A stretch of 8,922 nucleotides of DNA. Origin: Actinomycetes bacterium. Lineage in GTDB: Bacteria > Actinomycetota > Actinomycetes > Actinomycetales > Microbacteriaceae. Of this stretch, positions 6,444 to 8,922 are shown in pieces. The stretch covers positions 1 through 8,922 of the forward strand of contig JAUHVN010000100.1 of NCBI GenBank assembly GCA_030425055.1. Reading direction: 5' to 3'. The position numbers were made by a program, and so were the translations under genes. The number at the start of each line of letters is the position of its first letter. Positions within the stretch are counted from its first letter, which is position 1. Below the pieces are notes generated by a model, which saw nothing but the letters and a program-made list of their open reading frames with translations, was not told where the DNA came from and made no database searches.

Positions 6444-7102
6444 GCGAATCTCCGGTGAACCCCATCAAGGTCGATGTCTGGTCCGATGTGCAGTGCCCGT
6501 GGTGCTACATCGGCAAGAGACGGTTCGAGAGTGCGGTGGATGCCTCGGGCATCCCCGTCGAAGTCGAGTTCCGCTCGTTCGAGCTGGCGCCCGACACCCC
6601 CGTCGACTACGAGGGGACGCCGGTCGAGTATCTCGCCGACCGAAAGGGCGTCTCGCCCGAGCAGGCACGTCAGATGGTGGACAGGGTCACGCAGCTCGCC
6701 GCCGGTGAGGGACTCGCCTACGACTACGACCACATCCACCAGACAAACACGGTCAAGGCGCACGAGCTGCTGCACTACGCCAAGGAGCACGGTCGCCAGG
6801 GCGAGATGAAGGAGGCGCTGCTGCGGGCGTACTTCGTCGACGGCGGCCATGTCGGGCGGGTCGACGACCTGGCGGATCTCGCGGCGTCGCTCGGCTTCGA
6901 CCGGGCCGACGTCGTCCGCGCGCTGGAGTCGGGGCAGTACACCGCGGCGGTGAAGGAGGATGTGGCTCAGGCGGCCGCGTACGGCATCCACGGCGTGCCG
7001 TTCTTCGTGTTCGACGGGAAGTACGGCGTCTCGGGCGCGCAGGAATCGAACGTCTTCGCCCAGGTGCTCGCCCAGGTGGCCGCCGAGCGGGTGGACGCAT
7101 GA
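6440..7102 (+). CDS. DsbA/FrnE-family dithiol-disulfide oxidoreductase (cytosolic)
   Basis: Thioredoxin-fold oxidoreductase of 220 aa. It begins directly with beta-strand IKVDVWSDVQ and has no signal peptide, so it should act in the cytoplasm like FrnE/YwbO-type proteins. The active site is CPWC (C19-C22) followed by YIGKRRFE. The helical insertion covers about 55-175. The cis-proline region GIHGVPFFVFDGKYGVSGAQ (182-201) contains P187, and the GA(Q) tail motif is typical of the family. Expected reactions are reduction, oxidation or isomerisation of protein disulfides. The GTG start at 6440 overlaps the regulator stop (GTGA); a second in-frame GTG at 6455 would shorten it by five residues and is nearly as good. 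The stop overlaps the next start as ATGA. The open frame extends far upstream, but that part is a shadow of the regulator and membrane protein genes. Confidence 0.93.
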   Translation: MSESPVNPIKVDVWSDVQCPWCYIGKRRFESAVDASGIPVEVEFRSFELAPDTPVDYEGTPVEYLADRKGVSPEQARQMVDRVTQLAAGEGLAYDYDHIHQTNTVKAHELLHYAKEHGRQGEMKEALLRAYFVDGGHVGRVDDLADLAASLGFDRADVVRALESGQYTAAVKEDVAQAAAYGIHGVPFFVFDGKYGVSGAQESNVFAQVLAQVAAERVDA

Positions 7103-7227
7103 CACCGCCGTCGGACGCGACCGGACCGTTCACGATGGTCGGCGGCGCGGGCATGGCCTGCGAGGACGACACGTGCGCGCTTCCCGCAACGGCCGAGTCG
7201 TCGCCGAGCGGGTCCGAAGGCGCCTGA
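7099..7227 (+). CDS. Small 42-aa C-x4-C protein coupled to the DsbA homologue
   Basis: Short gene likely to be missed by length cut-offs. Its ATG overlaps the oxidoreductase TGA (ATGA, 4 bp), and GGGTGGA lies 3 nt upstream within the end of that gene. Of 41 codons after the start, 36 end in G or C, matching the neighbouring genes. The core FTMVGGAGMACEDDTCALP (11-29) contains two cysteines, C21 and C26, separated by acidic residues, with M13 and M19 close by. The C-terminal 13 residues are Ser/Gly/Glu-rich and probably disordered. There is no TM segment or signal peptide. A C-x4-C pair next to a CPWC oxidoreductase could be its substrate, a redox partner or a metal-binding peptide; none of these is shown. 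I recognise no named family. The stop is 25 bp from the convergent protease gene's stop. Confidence 0.65.
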   Translation: MTPPSDATGPFTMVGGAGMACEDDTCALPATAESSPSGSEGA

Positions 7228-7252
7228 GTCGCGACCTGGGCGCGGCTCGGGA

Positions 7253-8047
7253 TCAGGCCGCGGGCAGAATGTTCGCGAGGTGCAGGATCGGGAAGATGAT
7301 CGCGGGCGAGGACATCATGACGTTCACGATCCAGTGGGCGATGACCACGGGGAAGAGGCGTCCCTGTGCACGCACGATGATCGCGGCGCACAGACCCCAC
7401 ACCGTGAACGCGAGGAAGTACACGAGCATGCCCGGCACGGTGGCGGCGAACAGGACATGCTGGGCGCCGAACACGAGCGACGTCGCGATGATCGCTGCCG
7501 CCGCGCCCCGCCGTGCAGCGATCCCGTCCAAGGCGTACCCGCGGAAGACGAGTTCCTCGGTCGGCGCGTTGATCAGCATGAACGGCACGACCGCCACAAG
7601 GGACACCACGAGCAACGCGACCGGATCCATGGGCACCGCAGACGCCGGATCGAAGAAGATCGTCGCGAACGCGGCCGGAGCCTCGCCGCCGTAGAGCACA
7701 AACACGCTTCCCGCCACCACGGCGGCGAACGGGACGTTCAGCACGACGAGCCACAGCAATCCCCAGAACACGTCTCGCCAGATTCGCCCTCGCTGAATGC
7801 CGAGCGCAACGCGCAGCGAGACGCCCCGATCACGGTAGAACCTGCGCACGAGCACCAGGCTGAGCACATTCACGGGCAGAAGTCCCAGAGTCGCCCACAT
7901 CGTGCTCGGCGGGAAGGACTCGACCCCGGTCGCAGCTCGGACGACGAGCCATATGACGACCGTCACAGCCAGGACGGATCCGAGGCGCACCGCCAGCAGA
8001 AGCCACGCGCGCCGGGCAGAGGGGAGCACGGGCGCCGTCTCGCTCAT
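7253..8047 (-). CDS. CPBP family intramembrane metalloprotease (Abi/CAAX-like)
   Basis: Polytopic membrane protein of 264 aa with the three signatures of the CPBP (Abi, PF02517) family. These are EELVFRG at 164-170 (E164, E165, R169), F-x3-H at 193-197 (H197) and H-x3-N at 238-242 (H238, N242). Together these residues form the intramembrane metal-dependent protease site. Hydrophobic segments lie near 13-38, 50-68, 92-119, 142-160, 181-200, 203-226 and 231-256. The first 12 residues are polar and cytoplasmic-like. Bacterial members are linked to protein maturation, bacteriocin self-protection or unknown roles; the substrate here is unknown. The ATG at 8047 has only a weak upstream purine stretch. 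The gene stands alone, downstream of tRNA-Leu on the same strand and convergent with the plus-strand redox operon. All catalytic residues are present, so it is probably active. Confidence 0.93.
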   Translation of the reverse strand: MSETAPVLPSARRAWLLLAVRLGSVLAVTVVIWLVVRAATGVESFPPSTMWATLGLLPVNVLSLVLVRRFYRDRGVSLRVALGIQRGRIWRDVFWGLLWLVVLNVPFAAVVAGSVFVLYGGEAPAAFATIFFDPASAVPMDPVALLVVSLVAVVPFMLINAPTEELVFRGYALDGIAARRGAAAAIIATSLVFGAQHVLFAATVPGMLVYFLAFTVWGLCAAIIVRAQGRLFPVVIAHWIVNVMMSSPAIIFPILHLANILPAA

Positions 8048-8065
8048 CAGAGGTCAGACCCTTCG

Positions 8066-8082
8066 TCGCACGTCACGTGCGA
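8066..8082. repeat. Perfect 17-bp palindrome upstream of the CPBP gene
   Basis: TCGCACGT-C-ACGTGCGA: two perfect 8-bp arms around a single central base. It ends 18 bp before the protease start codon and lies just beyond the tRNA-Leu terminator hairpin. As DNA it has the geometry of a dimeric repressor operator. As RNA it would form a 7-bp stem with a 3-nt loop, and no T-tract follows on the minus strand. An operator for the protease gene, or a second terminator stem, are the two readings. Confidence 0.55.
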
Positions 8083-8085
8083 AGA

Positions 8086-8117
8086 CCCCTGGCCGGGATG
8101 GAATCCCAGATCAGGGG
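8086..8117 (-). terminator. Probable terminator of tRNA-Leu
   Basis: On the minus strand CCCCTG and CAGGGG (6 bp) enclose an internal loop and a second stem GGGAT/ATCCC (5 bp) with a 3-nt loop, followed by TCTTC. It begins 15 nt after the tRNA 3' end. The T-tract is weak, as is common in high-GC actinobacteria. Confidence 0.5.
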
Positions 8118-8131
8118 CCTTGCATGTCGTG

Positions 8132-8217
8132 TGCGCGAGGGGGGACTTGAACCCCCACGCCCTAATACGGGCACTAGCACCTCAAGCTAGCGCGTCTACC
8201 TATTCCGCCACCCGCGC
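8132..8217 (-). tRNA. tRNA-Leu (anticodon GAG)
   Basis: All cloverleaf parts can be paired on the minus strand. The acceptor stem is GCGCGGG with CTCGCGC (one G-U), plus discriminator A. The anticodon stem CTAGC/GCTAG encloses loop TTGAGGT, with anticodon GAG at 8183-8181 reading CUC and CUU codons. A long class II variable arm forms from GCCC-GTATTA-GGGC, as expected for leucine. The T arm is GGGGG-TTCAAGT-CCCCC. The D-arm region contains GGTAGACGCG. Length is 86 nt. The 3' CCA is not encoded (ACA follows the stem), so it must be added by tRNA nucleotidyltransferase. There is no intron or break. Confidence 0.96.
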
Positions 8218-8249
8218 AGGTGGTGTGTCGGTCTCTCAACCGAAGATCG

Positions 8250-8277
8250 ACCCTACCACGTTCTGAGAGTGCGTCAC
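8250..8277 (-). promoter_or_regulatory. Promoter of tRNA-Leu
   Basis: On the minus strand, GTGACG (8277-8272, four matches to TTGACA) and TAGGGT (8255-8250) are separated by 16 bp. Transcription would begin near 8243, giving a leader of about 26 nt for RNase P removal. The leader contains a small hairpin, TCGGT-TGAGAG-ACCGA (8229-8244). Confidence 0.5.
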
Positions 8278-8314
8278 GAATCCCCGCGTGGCGAGAGCCG
8301 GTCCTCGCGCGGGG

Positions 8315-8320
8315 TAGGTT
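8315..8320 (+). promoter_or_regulatory. -10 element for a leaderless M20 peptidase transcript
   Basis: TAGGTT fits TAnnnT and ends 7 nt before the ATG at 8328, so the transcript should start at or next to the A of the start codon. No Shine-Dalgarno can fit and no clear -35 is seen, which is the usual pattern of leaderless actinobacterial genes. Confidence 0.6.
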
Positions 8321-8327
8321 TGTCGGC

Positions 8328-8922
8328 ATGCCCGACCCCCAGGCATCCGCCGTCGACGACCTGCCCGAGGTCGCCCGCATCGCCCGCGACCTCATCCGCT
8401 TCGACACCACGAACCACGGCGGCGGACGCGCCGCGGGGGAGCGTGAGGCGGCGGAGTACGTCGGCGCGTACCTCGAGTCGCTCGGGCTCACGCCGCAGTT
8501 CTACGAGCCGATTCCGCGGCGCACCAATGTCATGGCCCGCGTGCCGGGGCGTGATCGCGACCGGCCCGCACTCGTGCTGCACGGTCATCTCGACGTCGTG
8601 CCCGCCATCGCCGAGGACTGGTCGGTGGACCCGTTCGCCGGCGAGGTGCGCAACGGCATGCTGTGGGGACGCGGCGCGGTCGACATGAAGGACATGGACG
8701 CCATGATCCTCACGTCGGTCGCCGACCTGCTGCGCGCCGGCGAGCAGCCCGAGCGCGATCTCGTGCTGACGTTCTTCGCCGATGAGGAGGACGGCGGCGG
8801 CGAGGGTTCGGCGCTCGTGGTGCGCGACCACCCGGAGTGGTTCGCCGGCGCCACCGAGGCGATCAGCGAGGTCGGCGGCTACTCGATCGCGGTCGGCGGT
8901 CGGCGTGCCTACCTGCTGCAGG
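8328..8922 (+). CDS. M20-family metallopeptidase, N-terminal part (continues past window)
   Basis: The first 198 residues of a zinc peptidase/deacylase of the M20 family (ArgE/DapE/CPG2/dipeptidase-like); the frame is open at the right edge. Full members run to about 400-450 aa, so roughly half is present. The conserved metal site is visible in order: HGHLD (H87 metal ligand, D89), then GRGAVDMKD with bridging D119, then FADEEDGGGEGS with E153 as general base and E154 as ligand. The N-terminal DLIRFDTTNHGGG and the HGHLDVVPA/EDWSVDPFAGEVRNGMLWGRG stretch are typical of M20 peptidases that cleave dipeptides or N-acyl amino acids. Which substrate cannot be told from this half. The start is set by the TAGGTT -10 just upstream. 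It is divergent from tRNA-Leu and has no visible operon partner within the window. Confidence 0.93.
   Translation, partial: MPDPQASAVDDLPEVARIARDLIRFDTTNHGGGRAAGEREAAEYVGAYLESLGLTPQFYEPIPRRTNVMARVPGRDRDRPALVLHGHLDVVPAIAEDWSVDPFAGEVRNGMLWGRGAVDMKDMDAMILTSVADLLRAGEQPERDLVLTFFADEEDGGGEGSALVVRDHPEWFAGATEAISEVGGYSIAVGGRRAYLLQ

Noticed and set aside
8048..8217. tRNA-Leu as an integration site for a mobile element
   Set aside because: No duplicated tRNA 3' end, integrase gene or composition shift is visible on either side within the window.
7280..8266. 328-codon plus-strand frame opposite the CPBP gene and running over the tRNA
   Set aside because: His/Arg/Glu-rich shadow; the minus strand holds a complete family signature, and the frame crosses a tRNA.
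1..8922. CRISPR array, insertion sequence or riboswitch
   Set aside because: No regularly spaced direct repeats, no transposase or terminal repeats, and no recognisable aptamer. The only gaps between genes longer than 100 bp are 4730-4890 and 8218-8327.

Overview
The window is very GC-rich, gene-dense DNA with strong G/C preference at third codon positions, short overlaps between genes and a TAnnnT-only promoter directly ahead of a start codon. Together with the protein families present, this suggests an actinobacterium, most likely Microbacteriaceae (Microbacterium-like). That placement is inferred from style and remembered homologues, not from a search. Nothing in the window looks mobile; it reads as ordinary chromosome.

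Layout: (1) 2-745 (+) is the C-terminal part of a VIT1/CCC1-type iron/manganese transporter. Its first residues look like the end of a ferritin-like domain, so the gene probably begins upstream. (2) 752-4729 (-) is a compact three-gene operon, transcribed MMPL exporter > NarL-type sensor histidine kinase > LuxR/NarL response regulator. The reading frames overlap, and it converges on the VIT gene with only 6 bp between stop codons. (3) 4730-4890 is a divergent intergenic region with a plausible promoter and three short inverted repeats. (4) 4891-7227 (+) is a five-gene run with junctions of -1, +6, -4 and -4 bp: cupin, five-TM membrane protein, winged-helix regulator with SufR-like cysteines, cytosolic DsbA/FrnE-type oxidoreductase, and a 42-residue protein with a C-x4-C motif. 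(5) 7253-8047 (-) is a CPBP intramembrane protease homologue. (6) 8048-8131 holds two tandem dyads. (7) 8132-8217 (-) is tRNA-Leu(GAG) with its own promoter. (8) 8328 to the right edge (+) is the N-terminal half of an M20 metallopeptidase, apparently on a leaderless transcript.

How the genes may work together: the minus-strand operon has the form of a regulated export or envelope-stress unit, in which the two-component pair controls (or senses the state of) the adjacent MMPL pump. The plus-strand operon combines a cysteine-bearing regulator, a CPWC oxidoreductase and a tiny dicysteine protein, which suggests a thiol-redox or Fe-S-responsive module. This is the best candidate for an undescribed small system here. 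Its function is inferred from motifs and gene order only. The tRNA, protease and peptidase genes look like housekeeping or isolated loci.
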